NCBI GenBank assembly: GCA_947630135.1
Contig: CANRGH010000001.1
Span: 214,065 to 278,064 of the forward strand
Length of the DNA: 64,000 bases
Direction of reading: 5' to 3'
From: an uncultured Monoglobus sp.
Lineage (GTDB): Bacteria > Bacillota > Clostridia > Monoglobales > Monoglobaceae
The notes under the pieces are model-generated. The model made no database searches, was not told the origin of the DNA, and saw nothing but the letters and a program-made list of their open reading frames with translations. The translations under genes and the position numbers were made by a program. Shown here in pieces: positions 19,101 to 30,100 of this stretch (position 1 is its first letter; the number at the start of each line of letters is the position of its first letter).

Positions 19101-22100
19101 CAACGTCAAGCGCCGCGGAAACCGCGCCCTTGACAGCCTTGCCGGACTCGCCGGCGGGATCGTCGATAACCGAGCCGCCAACGGTTGAATATCCGCCCTC
19201 GAAATCATCGTAATACAGATCAGCCTTCTTGTAGGGGATAGAAACATCATACGAGATTTCTTCTCTTACCAGAGCGCCGTCCTTTACGCACTCGATCGTG
19301 TACTTAACCGTGCCGTTTGCAGCCTCGGAAGCGTAAGCGTTTCTGATGATAGTTCCGTCGGGATTGATAAATCCGCTGAACTCGGCCGTAACGTTGGTCT
19401 TAACGCCGTCAATATCCTCAACCGCCGGGATGGGCGCCTGTCTGTCAAGAACAGTTACGCCGTAATCATTCTTCTGGCTGTATGCCGCGTCGAGAACCGC
19501 TTTGGCCGCCGCCATTGCCTGCTGGAACGGCGCCGGATCGATCGTCGGATCGGCTGTGATCGAAACATTGATCTCGCGCGATGCTCCGACAGGACCTGCC
19601 ATAGGCGAGCTCTTGAGCTTAATGTAGGCTGTGATCGATGTCTCAATGGTTCCCTCAACGGGTCTTGTTACCGCAACATTGCCTTTGTCGTCTATCTTGA
19701 GATAATTCTCATTGTTGCTTATAAAGCGAACGTCATACTTGGGAGCGCCGGGATACTCCGCGGGCAGAGTGAAGTTGCCCGATACAGTGTACACGCCGTC
19801 CTCGCCGAGTTTGAGAGTGTCGCTCTCGGGGATCTTAAGATCGTTCATGTCGGCAATCACAGGCTCCCAGACAGCTTTTACGCCCATGGGATCCCAATCG
19901 TCGCCTTCCTTGATCATGTAATTATACGGATTGAACTTCAGCGCTTCCCAAACATCGGGAAGAACAACGTTTCTCTTCTTAGACGCGAGGTCGATCGGGT
20001 TGCCCTCGGCGTCAAGCGTGCCGTACTCATAGTACTTGGACTCGACGGCCTTAGATGACCAGTCGCCCCAGCCGGAATCCATGATCGCGGGTGTCTTTCC
20101 GTCCTTCAGATTGAGAACCTGAACGCCGATCGCCGCTGTGGGCGAATCGTTTCCGCCCCAAGGACGTCCGAAGTCGCCGGCAACGAATGTGCCGCCCAAT
20201 GTTCCCATTCCAACGCGTCCGCCGTAGAGCAGATAGCCCTTCTCGGTGGTGGAATTCTTAACAGCCGTTACATGACCGCCGGCCGAGCCTGTTCCGTAAC
20301 CGGCCCAGTTGAAGTCGCAGTCGTCGAATATCAGAGTGTTTCCGCCGAACATATAGTCGGTCTGACCCTCGATCGTGCAGTTCTTGAAGTAAATTCTGTT
20401 GTCCTTTGAACCCGAATAGATCGTGTCCTGAGAGCTGAGGAACTGGCAGTTATAGAATTCAGTTTTGTCGCAGGTGTCCTCGATAGCGATCGCGGCCGCT
20501 CTCTCGGTGAAGTCTCTGCCGTATACGTTTGAATCCTTTGTTCTCTCGGGCTTGCCGCCTGTGTCGGAATATACTCCGCCAACAGGTGCCGGCTTAACGC
20601 CGTCTTCGATCTCCTCATCCGTTATATATCTGTTGAACGAGTTCTCAAATACAATGTCTTTCGCGATAAGATTGCTTCCCGTAAGTCTGGTAGCGCAGCC
20701 CCATCTGTCAACGCCTCTGTCGGCAACTGTGCCGGCCGCTTTGTTTGCTTCGTAAGCGGACTTGCTGTAGTAGCCGTTCGAGCCGGTGCTGTAATACTGA
20801 TAGCCTATGCCATAGTACCATGTGAACAGAACGTCGCCCTCGGTTTCGGGAGCCTTCTGGATCGTCAAATAGTTAACGTCAATCATGATCTGCTCGCGGT
20901 ATATGCCGGGAACAACATTGATCTGGATCCTGTCGGCCTCACTCGCGTGGCTGTTCATGCTCTTTGCGTATGCGATAGCCTCGTTAACTGTCTTAAAGGT
21001 CTTCTGCTCCGCGTTTGTATCCTTTGAGCCGTCAACCGTAATAACGTTTGAGGGGGCAACTGTCGGCGCGGGCGGTGTGGGAACTGTATAAGCAACCTCA
21101 ACCGCGATCGCGTGATTGGGCATTGTGAACTTGCCGTCCGCAACCGCAAGATTAACGGGTATGCCGTCCTCGCCGTAGATCACTACCGCGGCCTCGGCGC
21201 CCTCAACGTCGGGTGTGGTGTTTATAGTTACCTCTGAGCCTTCAAGGATCTCATACTCACTGTAAGTCTGCGGCTCGTCGCCGGGCTGCTCGGTAGCGGC
21301 GGGCTCATCCGTTGCCGTGGGCTCGTCTGTTGCCGCGGGCTCATCCGTTGCCGCGGGCTCATCTGTTGCCGAAGGCTCATCCGTGGTCTCGGGAGCGCTT
21401 GAGAGATCAGCTTCAACCTTTAAGCTTATATCGCCGAAGTATGCGGGGTTCGCCGTTTGAACCAGACGGATCTGAGTTATAACGTTATCAATATCCGCTA
21501 TTGTACCCATCGTCGCTGTGCCGAGCTGTGTGCCGTCGGCAGCCGTGGCCGTTACCGTGATAAGCTGCGCGGGATCGGCGCTGTAATCAACAACGATCTC
21601 ATAGGTTACCCACTGAGCCGAAGTAATAGCGGTGTATGGGAATAAAGTGCCGCCTTCCGCACCTGACGTACGTCCAACATCGAGGCCGGGGCCGTAGTTT
21701 ATGTTATTTCCGGCATTGTTTAAAGCTTCCGCCGCTATGGTTTTTTTGTCGTTCTTGGCGTCCGATGTGGCGGTCGCGTTTGCGTTCTCCAGATAAATTC
21801 TGAAATTGCGCTCAACCGTCGGATCAAGATAATGAGCCGCAGTGAAAATCAGCTTGCCCTTCGCCTCGGCAACTTCCGCCATTGTGTGGCCGTTTAATCC
21901 TTCAACAGCGGCCTTGTTGGCATCGATATTATAATAAGCGTTTTTGCTTGTTATATTCATAGCGAACTTGCCTTCATATTCTAATGTCGCGCCGGCGCCG
22001 TTCGCACTGCCGTCATCGCCTGCTACCCAGCCTGTGTAAGGAGCGGAATATTCTTGTCCGTTTGTAACTTCGCCGGGTGTGTAAGTTTCGTCAACTGCCG

Positions 22101-23907
22101 CCTGAGCTGTGGCGTCGGTCTTGATGCCGGGGCCTGTCAGCGAGCCTGTGCCGCCTGTTACCTTAAGCGTAGCCTTGTGGTAAACGTCCTGAACGCCGGG
22201 CGTGGGTGTTGCCGGTGCCTCAGTCGCGGGTACTTCCGTTGCGGGAGCCTCAGTCGAGGGTACCTCGGTTGCCGGAGCTTCTGTTGCAGGAGCCTCTGTT
22301 GCGGGAACTTCCGTTGCCGGAGCCTCGGTCGCGGGTGCTTCTGTTGCGGGTGCTTCCGTTGCGGGAGCCTCTGTTGCAGGAGCCTCAGTCGCAGGAGCCT
22401 CGGTCGCAGGAGCCTCGGTTGCGGGAGCCGCTGTGGGCACGGGTATTTCTGAACCGTTTACTACGATTTCAAACTGAACGGTTCCGCCGCTGGTCTCAAT
22501 TACAACTTTATGAGTTCCGTCATAGAGACTATTGAGGAATTCTTCTTTAAATACAACGTTATTGCCTTCGATTACATAATCCTTGCCCTCTTCGAGAGTA
22601 ACGGACTGACCGGCCTCGTTGGTTCCTTCCCAAACAACGCCGCTTACGGTCACGTCTGCTCCGTCCGCGGGAACCAGCTCCGCCTTAACCTCTGCGGGAG
22701 CCTCGGGGTTGTATTCCTGTGTGGGATCCTTTATCGAAACCGAGGGTGTTGCCGTGGGAGCCTCGGCTGTGGGAGCCGCCGTCGCGTTCGGATCGGGCGT
22801 AAATCCGGCGTAAACGCTTGTGTTGCCGGTAATTCTTGTTGTGCCGAAGTCAAAAATGCCTGTGGTGCCCGCCTGCGCCGCGTAATTCGCCGAGGTGTAC
22901 CAGCCGGCGAACGTATAACCCGTTTTAACGGGATCTGTGGGGATGTTCGTAAGATAGTTGTTGTATCTTACGGAAGTGCTGTGATAAGTTCTGCCGTCAA
23001 CATAGAATGTTACGGTGTAGGTTCTGTAATTGCTCGAACCCATGGGGCCGCCATAGATGGTGGAGCCGTTGCTGCCCGAGGTCGTGGTGTTGCTGCCGAC
23101 GCTGTTGACCGTCATCGTGCTTGACATATTGTAGATGTTGTTGTCAACCTGCGAATTGGTGAGCGTAAGCTGGCCGCCGGCGGACGGAGAAATAACAACG
23201 CCGCTTGCCACGATGCCGTTCAGATTAACGCCGCCGCTCTTTACCATAACAAGGCCCTTTACATAGGCCGGGCCGTAGGTGCCGGGAGCCGCTATGTACA
23301 GGCCGATCATGTTGTCGAGAATTTTAACGAACTCGGCTCTTGAAACCGTCGCCTGAGGTCTGATCGTGCCGTCCTCATAGCCGTTGACATAGCCCGCCGC
23401 TGTCATTGCGCCGATATAGCCGTTGGCATACTCGGAAATGCTCTGATAGTCGGAATACTGCGTGATGCCCGCGTTGGTGTTGGCGGGCGTCAGACCATAG
23501 GCTCTGCCCAGCATGGTCATTGCCTCTTCACGGGTCATGTACGCGTCGGGGCTCATTGTTCCGTCGCCGTTGCCCTTGAGCGCTCCGGCCTCGGCGAGGC
23601 GCAGGATCGCGTCGGTGTACCACGCGTTGGGCTCAACGTCTGTGAATGTGTTCTCGGTCGTCGCGGCATAGCCGATAACGTTCTGCGTTACCTGCGCAAC
23701 CTCTGCGCGGGTGATCGCGTCATCGGGTCTGAAATAGCCGCCGTCGCCCCGGATAACTCCATAACCTGTCCATTCGTCGATCACGGCCTCGGCCCAGTGA
23801 CCCGGAGTGTCCGCGTAGTTCGCGGCCGAAACCGTCACCATGCCAAAGGTTGTGAGCACCATGGCGATCGCCAGAACAATTGAAAGTGTTCTTTTTAAGG
23901 TTCTCAT
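16105..23907 (-). CDS. Giant SLH-anchored multidomain pectin methylesterase (CE8), 2600 aa
   Basis: This exported surface enzyme probably removes methyl esters from pectin while bound to the cell wall. Order: signal peptide ending near residue 28 (VSA/ANYAD); three SLH repeats to about 205, with the second motif ITRAEV and third VSRAEF; a Listeria-Bacteroides (InlB-type) repeat near 298-372; an X2-like Ig module near 395-490; a PATEA linker (about 495-570); a beta-sandwich-like stretch; an EPAATD linker; then the CE8 beta-helix near 959-1260. The CE8 shows SSQDTIYSG (general acid), GQTDYMFGG (nucleophile Asp) and GRPWGG (binding Arg). The last 1300 residues hold Ig-like and several carbohydrate-binding-like modules, including a second InlB-like repeat. 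The start follows AAGGAGG. Substrate assignment is from the family; binding roles of the tail modules are inferred. Confidence 0.93.
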   Translation of the reverse strand: MRTLKRTLSIVLAIAMVLTTFGMVTVSAANYADTPGHWAEAVIDEWTGYGVIRGDGGYFRPDDAITRAEVAQVTQNVIGYAATTENTFTDVEPNAWYTDAILRLAEAGALKGNGDGTMSPDAYMTREEAMTMLGRAYGLTPANTNAGITQYSDYQSISEYANGYIGAMTAAGYVNGYEDGTIRPQATVSRAEFVKILDNMIGLYIAAPGTYGPAYVKGLVMVKSGGVNLNGIVASGVVISPSAGGQLTLTNSQVDNNIYNMSSTMTVNSVGSNTTTSGSNGSTIYGGPMGSSNYRTYTVTFYVDGRTYHSTSVRYNNYLTNIPTDPVKTGYTFAGWYTSANYAAQAGTTGIFDFGTTRITGNTSVYAGFTPDPNATAAPTAEAPTATPSVSIKDPTQEYNPEAPAEVKAELVPADGADVTVSGVVWEGTNEAGQSVTLEEGKDYVIEGNNVVFKEEFLNSLYDGTHKVVIETSGGTVQFEIVVNGSEIPVPTAAPATEAPATEAPATEAPATEAPATEAPATEAPATEAPATEVPATEAPATEAPATEVPSTEAPATEVPATEAPATPTPGVQDVYHKATLKVTGGTGSLTGPGIKTDATAQAAVDETYTPGEVTNGQEYSAPYTGWVAGDDGSANGAGATLEYEGKFAMNITSKNAYYNIDANKAAVEGLNGHTMAEVAEAKGKLIFTAAHYLDPTVERNFRIYLENANATATSDAKNDKKTIAAEALNNAGNNINYGPGLDVGRTSGAEGGTLFPYTAITSAQWVTYEIVVDYSADPAQLITVTATAADGTQLGTATMGTIADIDNVITQIRLVQTANPAYFGDISLKVEADLSSAPETTDEPSATDEPAATDEPAATDEPTATDEPAATEQPGDEPQTYSEYEILEGSEVTINTTPDVEGAEAAVVIYGEDGIPVNLAVADGKFTMPNHAIAVEVAYTVPTPPAPTVAPSNVITVDGSKDTNAEQKTFKTVNEAIAYAKSMNSHASEADRIQINVVPGIYREQIMIDVNYLTIQKAPETEGDVLFTWYYGIGYQYYSTGSNGYYSKSAYEANKAAGTVADRGVDRWGCATRLTGSNLIAKDIVFENSFNRYITDEEIEDGVKPAPVGGVYSDTGGKPERTKDSNVYGRDFTERAAAIAIEDTCDKTEFYNCQFLSSQDTIYSGSKDNRIYFKNCTIEGQTDYMFGGNTLIFDDCDFNWAGYGTGSAGGHVTAVKNSTTEKGYLLYGGRVGMGTLGGTFVAGDFGRPWGGNDSPTAAIGVQVLNLKDGKTPAIMDSGWGDWSSKAVESKYYEYGTLDAEGNPIDLASKKRNVVLPDVWEALKFNPYNYMIKEGDDWDPMGVKAVWEPVIADMNDLKIPESDTLKLGEDGVYTVSGNFTLPAEYPGAPKYDVRFISNNENYLKIDDKGNVAVTRPVEGTIETSITAYIKLKSSPMAGPVGASREINVSITADPTIDPAPFQQAMAAAKAVLDAAYSQKNDYGVTVLDRQAPIPAVEDIDGVKTNVTAEFSGFINPDGTIIRNAYASEAANGTVKYTIECVKDGALVREEISYDVSIPYKKADLYYDDFEGGYSTVGGSVIDDPAGESGKAVKGAVSAALDVAPVAGDPVKVSYKVYGAAGGVATLKDAKDQTVAVTPAGLEADKWNTVEISIADKITVSVNGGEAAAVEGALTDVLSAVSLADGTYDDIAVSDHTDATKAYTTFWRANAGEVGTPKDTYLMRGMTIMYSPDKKGAGGEAGGIKFDCGLSSNSNNGRWPPQDGANQLKFVAPADGKWTVYAIPGSNKTFYVGSTADPTTLNGENKPVEVTVDVTKGETYYASVSGSKGNYLGAKFVPTTEGAEAEQNYITSKWTFQMNEGYPKGSDNLQYTVNAGEKWDYVVKNSVGGDSTMTIEATTGKWGGRDQGDWIGVDAEVKLTVPVVNGSKITVGDTYYGTEAYTINGKEFVSEKTPKTYTYYGTDTTVDIVITNGGFFRDVTVISPEHPSAEVPTPEPEKEVTIKVNGLDEADASAVTVIGKLDGVGKALSVTSGEAKVTLAASGKFEVSGVYGGASAYTIPKDIVVKYDSADPAIEATKVVPKVLGGTTTYQLGNGSQVPTVQVNYNQFVTQDGLVKFENMKYYNDHGVCDADNTKPLKVKILVPAGKSTISLGGCAFAGDATMITAETEGITPASANLKTSSDNTAIDFAYEGEAAELVFSITGGTIYLHNIKVVSPEIEDPDATPKPEITSNDYEIKLNDASNYVGNTEGSAFKPETIAALEAKGITFDSDSAFHDATHGSMNVNSIDIDAVGPLKVTIGVCAYGSMSSGELKDASGNVLWSKKFNQVCYGDKATEGNGYEVLYYPGPDAGKVKVEFNNAGYIHYLKIENVEASAVPTPAKQATVTYSFGDDAAVTGDVPAEATVDVGEKIAVTKYRAFYKEGYTFTAWTPDNGTTQYKIGESITVGKDMTLTPVFTQNDANAVPVGDVVFDFQTRNGAPTIEWQNANKIYVAQGTTADGKPIDVKADVDTNNGGKLANKNWTDWAQCNPGTKFTVPIYGDSVITMVQIMNADGAYTIDGTEKVGSDQSVTVSGKASADIVITGNIGYIRSFSVKYPAAN
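22206..22440 (-). repeat. 15-bp tandem repeat encoding the PATEA linker
   Basis: About fifteen copies of a 15-base unit encode a proline-threonine-glutamate-alanine linker, with occasional V or S substitutions (PATEV, PSTEA). Third codon positions vary between copies, so the array is older than the exact repeats elsewhere in the window. It separates the wall-binding end from the catalytic end. Confidence 0.9.
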
Positions 23908-23964
23908 AAAAACCCTCCTTAAAATGTTATATTAATTTTTTATTTTTTTGCATAGTCAGCGCAT

Positions 23965-23993
23965 ATTATAATTATTGTATTTTACATTGTAAC
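23965..23993 (-). promoter_or_regulatory. Probable promoter of the first pectin methylesterase gene
   Basis: GTTACA (23988-23993) and TATAAT (23965-23970) on the minus strand, 17 bases apart. The surrounding spacer is very AT-rich and no operator-like dyad is evident. Confidence 0.5.
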
Positions 23994-24058
23994 ACAACCG
24001 GAACAAAAAATCAATTGGTTTTTAGTCTTTTATTATTGTTTTTTTATCAAATAACAAT

Positions 24059-24090
24059 AAAAGAGGTACCGCCGAAGCGGTACCTCTTTT
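24059..24090 (-). terminator. Terminator of the second pectin methylesterase gene
   Basis: A perfect 14-base stem AAAAGAGGTACCGC closes on a TTCG tetraloop (minus strand) and ends in TTTT, 14 bases past the stop codon. UUCG loops are especially stable. Confidence 0.92.
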
Positions 24091-24103
24091 TGTTTATTAA
24101 CCC

Positions 24104-27100
24104 TTAGAATTCCACGTTTACCTTTGTGTCGGCCGCAGGCATCTCGAAGGTGTAATATCCGTCCTTGCCCTCAACGGGTGTAACCGTTGTGCCGGGCAGC
24201 GTCAGAACGTTCTTTGCCTTCGGGCTGGTCTTGATCGTGATGATCTCGCCGGGAGCCGCCATATAAGACTTGGCTAAATTCTCATCAGACGGTGTCGTGC
24301 CATAGTTCACGGGAGCCCAGCCTCCGAAGTATTGCTCGGGTGTGGGCAGCGTGTAACCGTTGGCGTCGTAGGTTCCGTTGGGGTTATCGGTCGAAGCCGT
24401 GATGTCCGTCGCGGGATCGCCTGCCTTGTAAACGCCGTTTACTACATAGTATATAGCCACTTCGGGGCCGCTGCCGCTCATCGAGGTCCAGCCTGTGGGC
24501 TTGTTGACGCCATCGCCTATCGTGGTGTTGTCGAAGATAGTAACGGTCTTGCCCTTGCCGCCCCAAGGTCTGCCCCAGTTGCCGCCTTTTCCGGCATCCA
24601 TTTCCGTATCGGGATTTCTGGTGATCGTGCAGTTCTTGAAGTAGTAGCCCAGGTCTGTCTCGGCCGAATTCTTGCAGGCCGTGATGTAGCCGCCGTTGTC
24701 GCCGCCGGTCATGCCCTGCCATCTCAGTTCGCAGTTCTCGAAGTAGCAGTTGTTTCCGCCGCAGATGTAGTCGGTGTTGCCCGAGATCATGCAGTCCTTA
24801 ACGTACATTGAAGACGCACCTGTGCCGAACGTGTCCTGGCTGGATACGAACGAGCAGTTGTAAAGCTCGATCTCGCTGCCGCCGGCGAATATAGCCGCCG
24901 CTCTCTCGTTGTAGGTCCTGTTGTTTACCTTGGTATCGAGGCTGTCTCTGAACACGTCTGTCTTGGCGTCTCCGCCACCGGGAGTTACGTGGTCGTCAAG
25001 CTCTTTCTGAGTGATGTACAGATTGAAGCTGCTCTGAACGTCGATGTTCTCCATGTAGAAGCCCCTGTTCAGAGTTCTGATCGTCGATCCCCAGTTATTG
25101 ACCGTCCACTGGCCCGTCTTGGCGACAGCGTATTCGGCGCTGTACCAGCCCTGATAGGACTTGCCCTCGCCGGTCTCGGGATCGCCCGGGTCTGTCTGAG
25201 GCGCGGCTGAGTCGTAAACATAGCCTATGCCGTAGTACCAGGTGATCAACGGTCTTTGCTCGGGATCCGCCGCCTTGAGAGCTATATCATCCATGTTGAC
25301 ATAGAGCTGCTCTTCATAGGTGCCGGGGTCGATAACTATCGTAACGACCTGACCGGGCTCTCTTGACATCAGTCTTACCGCCGCGAGAGCCTCACTGATC
25401 GTTTTGTATTCCTTGTCGGCGCCGACCGTCAGAGTGTCTTTATAATCAAGCTTATCGGGGCCGTCCTTCATCAGAAGTATGTTCTTGAAGGGGTTCTGAT
25501 CGCCCGCCAGGAACTGATAGCTTCCCGACAGAGGCGACAGCGTGTATGCCTGACCGTCCGCCGTCGTGAGGGCGATATCGTATGTCTCGTTGGACATCAG
25601 CGTAACCTTGTATGTGCCGTCCGCAGCTACTTCGGCTGTGTCGTAAGGCTCGGCCTCACCCTGCTTGGTGAATGTCAGCTTGGCGCCTATGGCCGCGTCG
25701 TAGGGATATACGGGCGTCAGCAGGTCGTGCGACGAGATCGTCGAAACATTACCGCCTACCTCAGCGTTCGCGATAAGAACGAACGTCAGATCCATTGTCT
25801 GGTCGTATCTGTTCTGCTCGATCTTGATATGCTGAGATTCAATAGTCGCGCAGACGTCTGCTTCGCCCTCGATCGAGGGTGTAAACGTCTTGCCCTTGGG
25901 CAGCGTGATGCTGTAATCATCCTCAACGGGTATCGAATATGTTTCTGTCGGGTCATCGTCATTTGTGAACACGATGTTCTTGCCGCTTAAATCGCGTCCG
26001 GTCAGGTTCTGAACGCTTCCCGACAGAGTCTTATCGGGCGTTTCCTCATAGTACTCGATGAATATCGCGTAGAGGTTCTTGTTGGAGCCGCCGCCGTAGG
26101 TGTAAACGGGCTTGCCGCTCTCGGCCTGAGCCTTTGTCAGGTCGTAAGTCACCGCTGTCACGCCATCTTTGCCCGAAGCTTCCGAGGCAACAACCTCGGG
26201 TGTGCCGTCGCCGTCAGCGTCATAGGCGATGTTCTGGGATCTGCCGGCATTGCCGTGACCGTCAAACACTACCGTGACCGTGCAGGCATAGGGCTCGGGA
26301 ATGATCGAAACAAACATCTTCTCGGTGCTGCCGCCGCCGCCTCTCAGCGAGCCGGTCAATTTATACTCCTGTCCGTTGTCATGGGTGTAGTTCACGCTTC
26401 TGCTCACGTCGTATACGTATCCGGGACCTACCACCGCGCCGTCAACGTTTTCAACCGGAGCGGTAGCATTGGAATCGTAATTAGCCAGCGCTTCCTTGAC
26501 CGCCGGGTTATCAAGCTTCCAGATCTTATCCGCGGGGAGATTTCCTGACTCGCCTGAATCCGCAGGCTCACCTGAAGCCGTGGGCTCGTCAGCAGCGGCA
26601 ACCGCGGACGCCTCATAAGGCATATCCGCCGCGAGAGCCGAAGTCGTTGCGTCGGGTGAGAATACTATCGCGTAGTAGCTCGTGTTGGTGTCGCTGTATA
26701 CCTGAACATTCTCTCCGCCAAAAATTTTCTGCTCAAGAACCGGATAGCCCTCGGCAGGCTTTTCTCCCGAACCCGCGAGAGTGAGTTTGGAAACCTCGCT
26801 GTTATTAATGGCGATATGCAGTACCGTGTCATTGCTGTCGCCGCTGGTCGCGTATACATATACGGTTCCGTTTACGGGAGTGGTAAACTCGAAGCACTTG
26901 TCCTTTAAATACTCGCCGGGCTCTTCGGCAGGTTCTAATGTGCCTCTGCCCTGTGTCTTAATCGACGATGTAAATATCCGGCCGTCAGCGAAATTTTTTG
27001 TGCCTTTCTTTACAAACGCATTCACGGTAGGCTTTGTGCCCATTTCGGACTTCGAATAATATGTCAGTCCGTTCACGTCAACGATCGACTCGGGACCAAC

Positions 27101-30100
27101 GTTGTATCTGTCCTCCAATGTGCCCGCGGGGAACATTGTGGTGTTCACCGTGCCGTCGGCGTTAATGAAGGGCTCTTTGCCGAAGTCCCAAACGATCGAG
27201 CCTGCGGGATAGTCGTTTCCGGCTGCGGGATCCTGCGTTCCGGGAGTTCCTGCGGGAGGCGCAGCCGTGGGTGCCGCGGTCGCGGGAACCTCTGTGGGTG
27301 CCTCTGTGGGAGCAACAGTCGCGGGAGTCGGTTCCTCGGTGGTGTCGGGAACAACTATCCACGCGTCGCCCTCTCCGGTGATGTCGCCTATCGAAACTTC
27401 GTATTTGCTCGGTGCGACGACGGTGTAGGTTACCTCGACTCTAACGTTCTGAGCAGGCATTGTGAAGGAATTGCCGCTTACGGGAATATCCTTGCCGTCG
27501 GCGCCTGTTACCTTCATTGTCATCTCGGCTCCCTCCGTTTCGGGTGTGCCGGTGTAAGTAACGGTCGCGCCTGCCTCGAACTGATATGTCTTTGTTCCGG
27601 GCTCCGGCGTCGCGGGAGCGTCTGTGGGCGTCGAGGGGCCGGGCTGAACCGAGCCGCCCGCGGGCGTGAAGCTCAGAGCCGGGAGATAGAAGCCGTTCGT
27701 GCCGCCCGCTACCTTGATGGTCTCGCCGGCTGCCAGTTCATACGAATAATCCTTCGTCAGCACTACCGGATCCGCGCTGCAGTATGTATCCTCTTTCTCT
27801 TTCTCTGTGCCCTTTGTTATCTTTATTGATCTTAATGTTGTGTCTCCGTCTTTCTTGTACGGCGAATCGCCCGACGCCTTTACCGTGAACTTGATAGTTC
27901 CGGCCTCGGCAGCCGTGTATGAGAAGTAGCAGCTTCCCGACGCGCTGAGCTTAAGTCCGTCCTCCGCGCTCGTCGTGATGCTCTTTGCTCCCGATACGCC
28001 CTTGACAGCACCTACCGTTATGCCGTCAACGGTCTTCTGCGAAGCCGCATTTTCATCAAGCGAGAACGAGAAGTCCTTCCACTCGCCCTCGGTGAAGTTC
28101 CATACCTTCGCCTCGCCGCCGACTGCCGGGGGATTATCCGGTGCCTGCGTGGGCTCTGCCGGCGCTGTTGTCGGCTGCTCGGGAGCTGTTGTGGGCAGCT
28201 CGGGTTCGGAGCCGCCTTCGTCCTTTATCAATGTGAACGAAACGACCGTTCCGGCACCGCTGTCAAACCAGAAGTATACGGTATCGCCGGCTTTGGCGCT
28301 GTATGTCTCGGGAACCTCAACAACGCCGTTTTTCACATCCAATGAGTACGAAAGCGCCTTTTTGGTCGGGTTGTCAACGCCCAATCCGGTCTGAGCGTTA
28401 ATGCTTAACTCAGTCATGCTGCCTTCTGTGCCGCCTGACTGACCCGCTCTTACCATGATCTTGCAGTCGTAGGGAGCGTAAACCGCGACAACGTTGTTGA
28501 GGTCAGCCTCCCACTTGGCCATTGTGCCTGTTCTCAGGATAATTCTGCCGCCGTCATAACCCTTTGCGGTTCCAAGCTTGGGAGCCCTTCCCTCACCCTT
28601 GCTGTATACCGTCATATTCTCATTGCCGAAAGTTGTGCCATAATTAAGCTCTTTCTCGGGATCGTTAGGATCGGGTTTGCCGAAGTAGTATTCCAGATTG
28701 TCGTCAACATACTGATCGAGTATGAATTTGTACATGCCCGCCTCATCCTCAACGGGTGTCAGCTCCGCTGCCTCGGCAGTCGCGTCGGAAGCGGACGCCG
28801 CAGGTATAAACTCGTAGCCGAAGATCAAACCGGTCGTGCCGCCCGCCCAGAGGCCGTAGAGCTTATCCTTGCTGAGGTTCCACGTCTTTGTGCCGTAGCC
28901 GTAATCCTCGCCTTCGCTCAATGTTTCGATATTCTCCGAAGCACAGGGAACCGTTCCGGTCGTCTCATCGGCAAGCTTGGTGTCTTTGCCGTTATCGGGT
29001 GTAAAGTTGGTGGTGCCGCTGTCGGGCTGACGTCTGTAATAAATCTTGAATACTCCGTCAACATGAGGAGTTATCTCAAGGATCGTGCAATCGAAGCTCG
29101 CCGGCGTACCGTCGTCATTCTTCGCGCCCGTGGATGCGAAGAACGTCAAGTCATTTACCGATTTCGGGCTGGTGTTCGCGCTTCTCACTCTCAGGATGCA
29201 TGTGCTGTCAAACTCTTTGCCGCCTATTGTCAGAGTCTGGGGATCATGGAACTGATCACCAACCTCGCCGCTGTACTTGTTAACAACCGTAACATTGGCG
29301 TCGTCGGTCAGCTTTTTGCCTTCGCTTATAAGCGCGTTTTTGTCAACAGTATATGTGCTCGCGCCTTCGGGTGTCTCACCGCCTGTTGAGGGAGCCTGCG
29401 TGGGCTCTGCGGGAGCCTGTGTGGGCTCCGCGGGACCGGGATCAACGCTGCCGCCGCCGTTGGGCGTGAAGCTCAGAGACGGGAGATAGAAACCGTTCGT
29501 GCCGCCCGCTACCTTGATGGTCTCGCCGGCTGCCAGTTCATACGAATAATCCTTCGTCAGCACTACCGGATCCGCGCTGCAGTATGTATCCTCTTTCTCT
29601 TTCTCTGTGCCCTTTGTTATCTTTATTGATCTTAATGTTGTGTCTCCGTCTTTCTTGTACGGCGAATCGCCCGACGCCTTTACCGTGAACTTGATAGTTC
29701 CGGCCTCGGCAGCCGTGTATGAGAAGTAGCAGCTTCCCGACGCGCTGAGCTTAAGTCCGTCCTCCGCGCTCGTCGTGATGCTCTTTGCTCCCGATACGCC
29801 CTTGACAGCACCTACCGTTATGCCGTCAACGGTCTTCTGCGAAGCCGCATTTTCATCAAGCGAGAACGAGAAGTCCTTCCACTCGCCCTCGGTGAAGTTC
29901 CATACCTTCGCCTCGCCGCCGACTGCCGGAGGATTATCCGGAGCCTGTGTGGGCTGCGCGGGAGCCGTTGTGGGCTGGGCCGCCGCTGCCGCCAAAGTTC
30001 CCTCGCCGCCGTTTACCTTAAGTGTGGCGGTGTACATTTTTGAGGGAGCCTGCGTGGGCTGCGCGGGAGCCTTTGTCGGCTGCTCGGGAGCCGTTGTGGG

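Noticed and set aside
22206..22440. Possible CRISPR array
   Set aside because: The 15-bp units are contiguous, without spacers, and encode a linker in frame.
22202..22477. VAGAS-repeat plus-strand frame
   Set aside because: It is the complement of the PATEA linker repeat in the pectin methylesterase.
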